Origin: CAWIVH01 sp963839475
GTDB lineage: Bacteria; Acidobacteriota; UBA6911
Assembly (NCBI GenBank): GCA_963839475.1
Contig: CAWIVH010000017.1
Coordinates: 868,001-932,000, forward strand
Length of the DNA: 64,000 nt
Reading direction: 5' to 3'
In this document: piece after piece, positions 43,601 to 50,890 of the stretch
Layout: each line of letters starts with the position of its first letter
How positions within the stretch are numbered: position 1 is the first letter of the stretch
Program-made: the position numbers and the translations under genes
The notes under the pieces: model-generated
What the model was told of the DNA's origin: nothing
Databases searched by the model: none
What the model saw: the letters and a program-made list of their open reading frames with translations, nothing else

Positions 43601-44486
43601 CAACCTCGGCACCGAACTGATGCATCTTGATATCCGGGCGGGGCGCCTTGCCGGTGCGCGGATCGGGAACAGTCATCGCGTTGGCGAAAAACTCGTTCGA
43701 GTTCAAAGCCGTGTTGCGCATGAAATCGAACACGCGGCCGTGAAAATCATTGGTGCCCGACTTGGTGGCGATCGCGATGTTGGCGCCGCTGTTGCGTCCT
43801 TCCTCCGCCGTCGCGTTGGAAGTAACAGTCTTGAACTCCTGGACATTGTCGGGATTCAGGCGGTACATGTTCGACATCGGGTTCGGCACGGAAGATTCGT
43901 TGGCATCGATCCCGTCGATGGTCACATTATAGGCGCGGTCGCGCGAGCCGTTCACGTGCAAGCCCGAACCGGCGCCGCCGTAGGAACGCTGCACAACACC
44001 AGGCTCAACAGTGATCAGCGAGAGCGGATTGCGGCCGTTAAGTGGCAGCGATTCAATCGCCTTCTGCTCGACCACGTTACCGATCTTGGCGCTGCTCGAT
44101 TCCAGCTTTTCGTAGCCGCCTTCGACATTCACGATCTCATTCACCCCGCCTACCTGCAGGGCGACATTGACATTGATGGGGGTCCCGATCTGAAGCACAT
44201 TCCCCTTGTTCATGGCGGTCTTGAAGCCCTGGAGTTCGACTTTGATCGTATAAACTCCAAGGATAAGGGAAGGGAACGAATAAAGTCCCGAGTCGTTGGT
44301 GACCTGCGTATTGCTTACGCCCGTCGCTTCGTTGATTGCCGTCACGGTCGCGCCGGGAATGACCGCCCCGGTTGAGTCTGTGACCGTGCCGGTGATACGC
44401 GACGTGTTGGTCTGGCTAAAAGTCATCCCGGAGGGAATGACAATCAGGGCGAATATCAATGCTATGGATCGAACACCTCTTGACAT
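40668..44486 (-). CDS. TonB-dependent receptor with carboxypeptidase-regulatory-like N-domain (Oar-like)
   Basis: The 1272-residue outer-membrane protein has a signal peptide (SIALIFALIVIPSGMTFSQ), an Ig-like carboxypeptidase-regulatory domain (ITGTVTDSTGAVIPGATVTA ... YTIKVELQGF), a plug domain (ESLPLNGRNPLSLITVEPGV ... VTIDGIDANESSVPNP) and a long beta-barrel ending with an aromatic-rich strand (ILQFALKISW). Acidobacteriota carry large families of such receptors for import of sugars, peptides or metal chelates. The substrate is not evident. The start is the ATG at 44486 with AAGGAG six bases upstream; the frame before it (to 44549) is not coding. Confidence 0.92.
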   Translation of the reverse strand: MSRGVRSIALIFALIVIPSGMTFSQTNTSRITGTVTDSTGAVIPGATVTAINEATGVSNTQVTNDSGLYSFPSLILGVYTIKVELQGFKTAMNKGNVLQIGTPINVNVALQVGGVNEIVNVEGGYEKLESSSAKIGNVVEQKAIESLPLNGRNPLSLITVEPGVVQRSYGGAGSGLHVNGSRDRAYNVTIDGIDANESSVPNPMSNMYRLNPDNVQEFKTVTSNATAEEGRNSGANIAIATKSGTNDFHGRVFDFMRNTALNSNEFFANAMTVPDPRTGKAPRPDIKMHQFGAEVGGAIIKGKMFYFGSYQNQRIKTTQPTDQTYGSSLMYSPTALSGLFRYWVADTKIPFSINGHPITQNSPYLVDNQTGNLLPGVPTCSASVATNCVATYNIFANDPKGIGLDPTLAKLYGAFPKPSSYATGDGLNTATYIWNAPANFEGPNYLARWDYSINPNHSVRARWMSASYDTIKGDPLNARPQLYPSFPPMGEVTRKTKGLSTGYRWVVSPKVVNDFTVGFSRFAYLFTQGEANPSWPNIAPYSFTNISYPLINTPRTFRAVTTPQFVDNFSIIKGAHVFQMGGNVRLYEHNDVRGQPGGINVTPSMSFSGSTRTPPGFTTPPVASSTKPGIASSDSTRLLTSINELTGIPARLSQNFLGDLSSDSFLPFKVGNSVTMWSEGHRLKQFNFYFQDEWKLRQNLTMNYGVRWEINKAPTEAGGRVYLPNNPVDGSKGPVTFAKADAWLTTNNLGAFAPRIAFAWSPMKKTVIRTGYGIYFDPLNSFMVTAVAGKIPGLVTSCSSTVGGSTTPGCVPVPDLRINQGFPNELAPPTTKPSSFLTLPAQLYDNAPSLTSIDPKMKLPTVHQWNLAIQQELPGGFVMQAAYIGHRGTRLMRIYNLNQINGDPVQPDFLIMKKNYNAGCQPDGTACPAGVTGTPVPIVVNGSIPASQVATIINSSTTKTYLGQNNIGLFAQRIEQNTLNMKLRPNQQFNTISYIDTGGDSYYHALQTTLRKRFEKGLLFSLSYTFGKSMDNQSIDPVGASSGGGLSSTASRYTVDARNWRNERGRSDFDRRQVLSMSGVYDLPFGRGKWIGRDMKGPMNAILGGWSVNGIYVYQTGEPFSVMSGRYTTNNGHYSRAALVGSMPEMKLTEVPGVYGPVYFKDASAFKVPDVGSNGMGRNMFTAQPYWNVDLGVTKKFNITERVNMDFRMEMFNALNHPNFDSPPSASVGSNSIVSTVFAQSCCQTVAPPSTQTIIQTGESARILQFALKISW

Positions 44487-44791
44487 CGCTGACTCCTTCA
44501 ACAAAAAGACATGAACCGGACGGGGATCCGGACCTGAGAGATCAGTCAATACAATTTGTTTAGCAGACTGCAGCTACAGCGCTACCGTCAGTCCGAAAAT
44601 ATCGGCAAAGCCAGGAATTTTGACGAAATGTTATTGGTTCGAGCGCGACCCATAGGCAGGGCCGAATCGATGGATGGGTGGGCCTGCCTCAGCAAGGGGC
44701 AACCATGCCATCCTCATCCTTCAGGAAGCCCCCGTGATGGGAACATTGGTACCAAGCGGGCTCAACTGAAGTCAACTATAAAATACGGTTC
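44487..44791. other. Gap between receptor and aldo/keto reductase genes
   Basis: About 300 bases with no gene I can support. It should hold the receptor promoter and the end of the aldo/keto reductase transcript. I see no clear palindrome or riboswitch-like structure. Confidence 0.4.
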
Positions 44792-45646
44792 TTATATTTT
44801 GAGCAGCGGGCGGATGGTTTGGGCGCCTTCGAGAAGGTCCTCCTGCTCCGTTTCGGTCATGGGTACGAAAGCCTCAGCGATTTGGAGGGCCAGGCGATAG
44901 AGGCTTTCTTCCCCAGGCGGCAGGGCGGCCGTCACATCCTCCGAAAGGGCGAATCGAAGCGCCTGGCACGCAAGCACCGGATCGGAAAGCGGCTTGTACC
45001 AGCACTTGGGAAACTCCCTCGCCTCATTTTTCCCCCAACGGGTCAGGGCCATTGCTTTCAGAGCGATCCGAGCCGTGCCCAATTCCGCCGCGCGCCTCAT
45101 CACGGAGTTCCAAGAACCGCCGTGCGCTTCGCAGACAAAGTTGACGGGCAGCATGACTGAATCGAAATCGAAACGATCCAACAGCGCCAGCGCGGCTTCC
45201 GCCGAGTGAGCGGAAAATCCCAGGAAGCGCGCAAGACCGCGGCTGCGCAGCGTGGCGATGAATTCCATCGCGCCACCGGGCGCAAAAATCGTTTCCACTT
45301 CCTTGAGCGTTGTCACGGCATGAATCTGGTACAAGTCGAAGTGATCCGTTTGCAGGCGCGCCAGGGAACTTGTCAGATCTTCCTCCGCACCGACTGCGGT
45401 GCGCTGAAAAGTTTTGCCTGCCAGGAAAATGTTCTGCCGAACAAATTTCAGCGCGCATCCGAGCTTCTCTTCAGCTTCCCCGTTCCCATAAAAAGGGGAC
45501 ACATCGAAATAATTCACCCCTCGCTCAATGGATTCAGCGACGAGGGCATCGACCCGATCCTGCCCCATCCCGACCGCGAGCATGCCGCCGAAGCCCACTA
45601 TGGACAATTCGATTCCCTCGCGATAAGTTCTGCGCATCAGCGTCAT
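44792..45646 (-). CDS. Aldo/keto reductase family oxidoreductase
   Basis: The 284-residue cytoplasmic TIM-barrel enzyme carries the AKR catalytic tetrad: Asp in GVNYFDVSPFYGNGEAEEKL (with the catalytic Tyr in PFYG), Lys in IFLAGKTFQR and His in LYQIHAVTT. It uses NAD(P)H to reduce carbonyl compounds. The C-terminal part is short and lacks a ferredoxin-like Cys cluster. ATG with GGAG seven bases upstream. The substrate is unknown. Confidence 0.85.
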   Translation of the reverse strand: MTLMRRTYREGIELSIVGFGGMLAVGMGQDRVDALVAESIERGVNYFDVSPFYGNGEAEEKLGCALKFVRQNIFLAGKTFQRTAVGAEEDLTSSLARLQTDHFDLYQIHAVTTLKEVETIFAPGGAMEFIATLRSRGLARFLGFSAHSAEAALALLDRFDFDSVMLPVNFVCEAHGGSWNSVMRRAAELGTARIALKAMALTRWGKNEAREFPKCWYKPLSDPVLACQALRFALSEDVTAALPPGEESLYRLALQIAEAFVPMTETEQEDLLEGAQTIRPLLKI

Positions 45647-45683
45647 GTGGCACTCCCGTGAGTCATGTCAGATTCTATTATGA

Positions 45684-45751
45684 GCCGCAAAGGCCACGAA
45701 GACCTCAGAGGATGATTTGTTTTCGCGGTCTTGGTGTTCTTTGTGGTTCGG
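45684..45751. repeat. Dispersed -CGCGGTCTTGG- palindrome between divergent genes
   Basis: GCCGCAAAGGCCACGAAGAC on the left is roughly complementary to TCGCGGTCTTGGTGTTCTTT then GTGGTTC on the right. It sits between the divergent aldo/keto reductase and M1 peptidase genes, so here it cannot be a shared terminator and covers likely promoter space. Confidence 0.55.
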
Positions 45752-45766
45752 TTTTTTGAGGATACT

Positions 45767-47452
45767 GTGGGTTTCAAAAGAGGAAATGCAGCATTATTCG
45801 CATTTGTCGGTCGAATCCTGGCTGGGCTTTTGCTGCTTTTCCCGGCTTGGTCATGGGCGGATCAGTACGAGAGGCAGCCCGCGATTAATGTTTTGAGCTA
45901 CGAAATTGAACTCGATTGGAACGATCAGAGCGACACCGCAACCGGATCGGCAAAAATCAAGGTTCAGATCCTCACGGAAGAAACCGCCGGCATGTGGCTC
46001 GACTTCACCGGCGGGCCGGTGGCAAGCCTTTCAGCTGCGGGAGCCGAACGACCCTTCACCCATGCGAAAGGACGGATCTCCTTCCTGTTCGATCATCCCT
46101 ACCATCAGGGTCAGACCGTTGAAATCCAAATCCGCTACCATTGCAGGACAACGGAAAGCGGCCTGCTTGCCGGGAAGAACCGCTACGGCAGAAACGTCCT
46201 CTTCGCCGAGAATTGGCCGTCCATGGCCCGGTCGTGGTTCCCCTGTATCGACCACCCCTCCGATAAAGCCGCGGTCGACTTCAAAATCTCCGCGCCCGGG
46301 CAGTATGACGTCGTTGCCAATGGGAGGCTCGTGGAAACCCAGCCGCTCCCCGATGGACGGAAACTGACCCACTGGAGTGAAAGCGTCCCGATCCCGACCT
46401 ATTGCATGGTCCTGGGCGCAGCGGAATTTTCCATAACCGCTGCCGCCACGGAGTCCGGTGTGCCGCTGCTTTTCTATTACTATTCTCAAGATCGTGAATC
46501 CGCATTGCGGCAGTTTAGGGAATCTTCCGACATACTCCGATTTTTCAGCCGCGTGATCGGACCTTTCCCCTACGAAAAGCTGGCACAGGTCGAGTCGACG
46601 ACCCGATTCGGCGGGATGGAGAACTCGAGCGCCATTTTCTATGTCGAATCCGCATTCCGCGATGGAGTTGAAGAAGACGCTCCCCTGGCCCACGAAATGG
46701 CTCACCAGTGGTTTGGCGATTCCGTCACGCCGGGAGACTGGGATCATCTCTGGCTGAGCGAGGGTTTCGCCACCTATTTCGACGACCTTTATGCGGAGCA
46801 CAAGGCAGGGTGGAACGCCCTGAAGGAACGAATGGACAACCATGCCCGGGCAGTCCGGAAGTTCCACCGGCAGCGGCCCGGACCCATCATCGATCCTGCA
46901 GAAAAGAATGTTGCCCGGAAGCTGAACCCGTTGAACTACGACAAGGGGTCCTGGATTCTGCACATGCTTCGCCACGAAGTCGGCGACGACACTTTTTTCC
47001 GCGGCATCCGGAGCTACTATGCGGAGCGCGCGGGCGGGAACGCTGTCAGCGGCGATTTCCAGCGCGCCATGGAAAAACAGTCAGGATTGAATCTCGAGGC
47101 TTTTTTCCGGCAATGGCTTTACCGGAGAGGCTGGCCGCAAATCAGCATTTTCTGGAATTGGAATGCCTCCCGGCGGCAAGCCGAGTTGTCGATCCGACAG
47201 GAGCAGAAAGAAGGCCCCTACGTCCTGCCGCTGGATCTGCAGTTTCGCATGAAGGGGAGAACGGAATCCAAAACCATAAGGTTGTCTTCCGTTAAACAGA
47301 CTGAGATTATCACCCTCGAGTTTGAACCCGAGGAGATGGATGTTAACCCGGGGGGATGGGTCTTCTTGGATGTGGCCGTTAAAAAAAAGAGGTTCCGGCG
47401 TGCCGGAACCTCTCATAACTTCCAGGGGGATTACAGCTTCACAACGTCCTGA
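45767..47452 (+). CDS. M1-family zinc aminopeptidase, secreted
   Basis: The 561-residue protein starts at GTG 45767 (GAGGA just upstream), giving a clean signal peptide (GFKRGNAALFAFVGRI then LAGLLLLFPAWSWA). The earlier ATG at 45731 lies in repeat DNA. The M1 signature is complete: FGGMENSSAIF (GxMEN) and HEMAHQWFGD followed by LSEGFATYF, the HExxH-x18-E zinc site, and a catalytic Tyr region NYDKGSWILHML. It removes N-terminal residues from peptides in the periplasm or outside. The C-terminal ~20 residues (KKKRFRRAGTSH) run through the cold-shock gene's terminator and 22 bases of its coding region, so the true stop may be slightly earlier. Confidence 0.9.
   Translation: MGFKRGNAALFAFVGRILAGLLLLFPAWSWADQYERQPAINVLSYEIELDWNDQSDTATGSAKIKVQILTEETAGMWLDFTGGPVASLSAAGAERPFTHAKGRISFLFDHPYHQGQTVEIQIRYHCRTTESGLLAGKNRYGRNVLFAENWPSMARSWFPCIDHPSDKAAVDFKISAPGQYDVVANGRLVETQPLPDGRKLTHWSESVPIPTYCMVLGAAEFSITAAATESGVPLLFYYYSQDRESALRQFRESSDILRFFSRVIGPFPYEKLAQVESTTRFGGMENSSAIFYVESAFRDGVEEDAPLAHEMAHQWFGDSVTPGDWDHLWLSEGFATYFDDLYAEHKAGWNALKERMDNHARAVRKFHRQRPGPIIDPAEKNVARKLNPLNYDKGSWILHMLRHEVGDDTFFRGIRSYYAERAGGNAVSGDFQRAMEKQSGLNLEAFFRQWLYRRGWPQISIFWNWNASRRQAELSIRQEQKEGPYVLPLDLQFRMKGRTESKTIRLSSVKQTEIITLEFEPEEMDVNPGGWVFLDVAVKKKRFRRAGTSHNFQGDYSFTTS
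47381..47412 (-). terminator. Rho-independent terminator of the cold-shock gene
   Basis: An 11-bp stem, GAGGTTCCGGC / GCCGGAACCTC (47389-47412), followed on the minus strand by eight T. It lies inside the annotated end of the oppositely oriented peptidase gene. Confidence 0.85.
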
Positions 47453-47634
47453 GCCTGAAGGCCCTTAGGACCTTTCGCTACATTGAACTCGACGTTGTCG
47501 CCTTCATTTAGCGACTTGAAACCGCTTGCCTGAATGGCGGAATGGTGTACGAAAACATCATCTCCGGAAGCGCGCCGAATGAATCCGTAGCCCTTCTCGT
47601 TATTGAACCACTTTACCGTCCCTTGCTCTTTCAT
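47431..47634 (-). CDS. csp: Cold-shock domain protein
   Basis: A 67-residue single OB-fold RNA/DNA-binding protein with the two nucleic-acid motifs KGYGFIRR (RNP1) and DVFVHHSAI (RNP2), preceded by GTVKWFNNE. It acts as an RNA chaperone, in cold or in general growth. The ATG follows AGAGGAAAG. A long gene-free region upstream (to 48093) could give the long structured leader typical of csp mRNAs. Confidence 0.95.
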   Translation of the reverse strand: MKEQGTVKWFNNEKGYGFIRRASGDDVFVHHSAIQASGFKSLNEGDNVEFNVAKGPKGLQAQDVVKL

Positions 47635-48093
47635 CTTTCCTCTTTTACTCTGACCCCGCCTGGCGGGGGTGTTGGGTGTTTGATTTAGAACCTTGTTTTT
47701 GCTTCTGTTTTCGTAGTCATTCGCTAGCCCTGCAGGGCCTTACACAAAAGATTCCGCCCCCCTGTTAAAGAGTGCAGTACATCCTTTTAACGAACTCGAA
47801 CAAAAACCGAATCAACCGGATCCGGATTATACGGCTTTAAGTATGAAGATGCAAAGGTTTTTCGGCTTTTTTAGTAGATATCCTGGAGACACCATTTACC
47901 CGGAAAATCGGAATCGGTATCGGAATCGCAATCGATTTCACATTCGGAATTTCCTTCGATTGCGATCCCGATTGCGAAGGCCACAACTATTCCACCGCCG
48001 GATCAAGCTGCGGGCATAAAAAACGATCGCCGAAAATGATTGGCTTCCCTACTTTTCGATTCTGGTATCCTGCATTCCTCACTGGAGGCCGAA
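47635..48093. other. Divergent intergenic region with csp leader and ATCGG repeat array
   Basis: About 460 bases between csp and the ChaN-like gene. Near csp is a GC hairpin (CCCCGCCTGGCGGGG) that could be part of its leader. From about 47902 to 47982 runs an array of GGAATCGGTATCGGAATCGC followed by the inverted CGATTGCGATCCCGATTGCG, able to fold back, so this is another short tandem/inverted array. No gene seen. Confidence 0.5.
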
Positions 48094-49314
48094 ATGCGAA
48101 TTCGACTGGTTGCCGCTCTGATCCTTTGCGTTCCCTTCCTGCAAGCTCAGCAGAAAAGCCTGCGCATGCCGATCGGGGATGCGGCGAGGAAAGATAAAGA
48201 GGTAAAGCTGATTCTGGACGCGGTCACAGACACCGCGACCGGCGAGACGATCACGCCGCGGGAAATGGCATCCCGCCTGGCCGGAAAAGATCTCATCTTC
48301 CTCGGTGAAAGCCACACCAGCATGGATTTCCATCGGGTCCAGCTCCGCGTGGTTCAGGAACTGCACCGGGCCGGGAAAAAGGTCCTGATCGGGTTGGAGA
48401 TGTTCCCTTACACCGAGCAGAAGTACCTGGACGATTGGTCCCGCGGCTACCTGACCGAAGAGGGTTTCCTGCAGCTATCCCAGTGGTACAAGAACTGGGG
48501 ATATCACTGGAACTACTACCGCGATATCTTTCTGTTCGCCCGCGACAACCACCTGCGCATGTATGCCGTCAATACACCGCGCGAGGTCGTCTCCGCGGTG
48601 AGAAAAAAAGGCTTCCAAAACCTGACACCCGAGGAGGCCGCCCACATCCCCCAGAAAATCGACACCTCCAACGCCGACCATTTCTCGCTCTTCAAGGCCT
48701 TTTTCGAGGAAGAGACCGGGATGCACGCCATGATGAACGATCAAATGGCAAAATCGATGTTCGACGCGCAATGCACCTGGGACGCCACCATGGCCTACAA
48801 TTCCGTGAAGGCGTTGAAAGAACAGCGCGACAAAGACACCGTGATGGTGGTCCTGATAGGATCGGGCCACGTTGCCTACGGGCTTGGGCTGGAGCGGCAG
48901 GCTGCGCAATGGTTCGACGGAAAAATGGCATCGGTCATCCCCATCCAGGTGCTGGACGACAAGGACCGGTCGGTCGAAACCGTTCAGGCGTCTTACGCCA
49001 ACTTCCTCTGGGGATTGCCCCAGGAGAAGGAATCCCTCTATCCAGACCTTGGCCTTTCCACGGGCGAGATTCCCGGCGACACAAAGCGCAAGGTCCTGAA
49101 CGTATCGAAGGACACGCCGGCGCAGGCAGCCGGGATCAAGGAAGGGGATGTGCTGGTCTCAATGGATGGGGCTCCTGTCAGCGACCGCGAGGGCTACAAC
49201 CGGCGCCTGTCGGAGAAACGCTGGGGAGACGCTGTGGACTTTGTCCTGCTGCGGCAGGACAACGAAATGAATATCCGCGTTTTCCTCCGCCGCTCCGTCA
49301 AGAAGGAAAAATAA
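48094..49314 (+). CDS. ChaN-like haem-binding-fold (Tiki/EreA superfamily) protein with C-terminal PDZ domain
   Basis: The 406-residue exported protein has a signal peptide (MRIRLVAALILCVPFLQAQQ) and a ChaN-type domain containing LIFLGESHTSMDFHRVQLRV (GE-H motif), LIGLEMFPYTEQKYLDDWSR and VMVVLIGSGHVAYGLGLERQ (second conserved His). A PDZ domain follows (ISKDTPAQAAGIKEGDVLVS-like segment NVSKDTPAQAAGIKEG then VLVSMDGAPVSDREG). ChaN proteins bind haem in iron uptake; relatives in the superfamily are metallo-hydrolases or proteases. The PDZ fusion suggests recruitment of a protein partner. The start is ATG 48094 with GGAGG five bases upstream. Confidence 0.8.
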   Translation: MRIRLVAALILCVPFLQAQQKSLRMPIGDAARKDKEVKLILDAVTDTATGETITPREMASRLAGKDLIFLGESHTSMDFHRVQLRVVQELHRAGKKVLIGLEMFPYTEQKYLDDWSRGYLTEEGFLQLSQWYKNWGYHWNYYRDIFLFARDNHLRMYAVNTPREVVSAVRKKGFQNLTPEEAAHIPQKIDTSNADHFSLFKAFFEEETGMHAMMNDQMAKSMFDAQCTWDATMAYNSVKALKEQRDKDTVMVVLIGSGHVAYGLGLERQAAQWFDGKMASVIPIQVLDDKDRSVETVQASYANFLWGLPQEKESLYPDLGLSTGEIPGDTKRKVLNVSKDTPAQAAGIKEGDVLVSMDGAPVSDREGYNRRLSEKRWGDAVDFVLLRQDNEMNIRVFLRRSVKKEK

Positions 49315-49320
49315 CGCAAA

Positions 49321-49388
49321 CCACAGAAACCGCCAAGACCGCGAAAATAAATATTATTTATCTTCGCGGTCTTCGCGTCTTCGCGGTT
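49321..49388. terminator. Dispersed -CGCGAAGA- palindrome between convergent genes
   Basis: ACCGCCAAGACCGCGAAAAT and its inverted copy ATCTTCGCGGTCTTCGCGTC (then TTCGCGGT) flank an AAATATTATTTAT loop. It lies exactly between the stops of the ChaN-PDZ gene and the second M16 gene; the M16 stop codon is within the right arm. Confidence 0.6.
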
Positions 49389-50890
49389 ATTTTGGATACA
49401 CCATCGTATTCGGATCCGGCAGCGGAATGCGGATCACTTTCCCATCCAGGAACTTCTGGAACGAATACTGCGGCTTGTCCGCATTCCCTTTGATCACATC
49501 GTCCACGTTCCCGACGGCAAGGATGACCAGCTTCTCAGGCTGAAGGTATTTCTGAGCGACGCGCAAGACGTCGGCCGTGGTGACAGCACGAACTTTGTCG
49601 CGATAGGTCTCCCAATATTTAGGATCTCTACCCGTGAACTCGTCGTTCGCAAAAGTCCCCGCAATCGCCCTGGCGGTGGCAAAATAGCGCGGGAATACTT
49701 CGACCGCCTGGTTTTTGACGGTTTCGAGTTCATCCTCGGTAACCTTCTCCTTGCGGATGCGATCGATCTCATCCATGACGATCTGGGTTGCCTGCGCCGC
49801 CGTGGCGCTCTTGGTCTGGAATCTGGCGCGGAAGGTGCCCGGGGTAATACACCCCTTCCGTGAAGTTCGAGCCGGCATCATATGCCAGGCCTTCATCGGA
49901 GCGGACTCGGTTGGTGATGCGCGAAGTGAATCCCGACCCTCCCAGCACATCGTTCATCAGGTCGATGGCGAATTCGTCGGGATTCCCGCGCATCGTCCCC
50001 AGATGGCCGAGAATCACACGCGCCTGGTTTACATCGGCTTTATTCACCATGTAAATCCCGGGCGCCGGAGTGTAGTCGAACTTCGGCACGGCCGGGGCCT
50101 TTTCTCCCGCGGCCCAGCCGCTCATCGCCTTTTCCAGTCTTTCCTTTAATTCAGCCGTCTTGAAGTCGCCGGAAACCGCGAACATAAAATTCCCGGGGTG
50201 GCAATACTTCTTGTGGAAGGCGATCAGGTCGTCGCGCGTCAATGAGGAAATCGAGGCTTTGGTGGTCCACGCGTTGGTGAAGTATTTCTCCCCGTAGATC
50301 AGCCGGCTCCATTCCCGCCCCTCGATCGAATCGGTGCGGTCGTTACGGCGCTCGATGGCCTGCAGCTGCTGGCTCTTGAACAGGTCAAGACGATCCTGCT
50401 GGAATGCCGGGTTCTTGAGCATGTCGAAGAACAGGTCGAGGGCCTTGTCGGCATCCTTGGCGAGAAAATTCACATTGGCGCTGCCCGAGGTTCCGCCCAT
50501 CATGCTCGAAAGCGTCGCCGCCAGGAAATCGGCTTCCTCGTCGAAATCCTCGGCCTTGAAGCGTGTTGTGCCCCCGGCGCGCAACTGGCTGCCGACCGCG
50601 GAAGCCAGCCCTTCCTTCCCTGCCGGATCCAGATAGGAACCGGCACGGATGGTAAGAGAAATATTCACCAGAGGAAGATCGTGATCTTCGACGAAGTAGC
50701 CAATCACTCCGTTGTTCATAACCTGGCGATAGGCGGCGGGTTTGGGCGGAGTGTAATCCAGTTTCGCGTATTTCAGATCACGCGGGTGCGACGGCACCGG
50801 CTGCGGTTTCTGGCCGTAGCCGATCGAGCCGGCAGCCAGAAGCGCCGCGAGCGGCATGGCGAGAGTGGAAATGCGTCGGAGCGTTTTCAC
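49387..50890 (-). CDS. M16-family peptidase, non-catalytic partner subunit, frameshifted
   Basis: The exported M16-type protein has signal peptide LAMPLAALLAAGSIGYGQ, then an insulinase-fold core (GVIGYFVEDHDLPLVNISLT). The HxxEH position reads GLASAVGSQLRAGG, so no zinc site; such subunits work as partners of an active M16 peptidase. The first part ends around 49848 (NFTEGVYYPG); the rest continues in another frame as TFRARFQTKSATAAQATQIV then MDEIDRIRKEKVTEDELETV. One extra C in the CCCCGGG run explains the break. The GTG start overlaps the stop of the active partner gene (50887-50890), so the two were made together. Confidence 0.85.
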
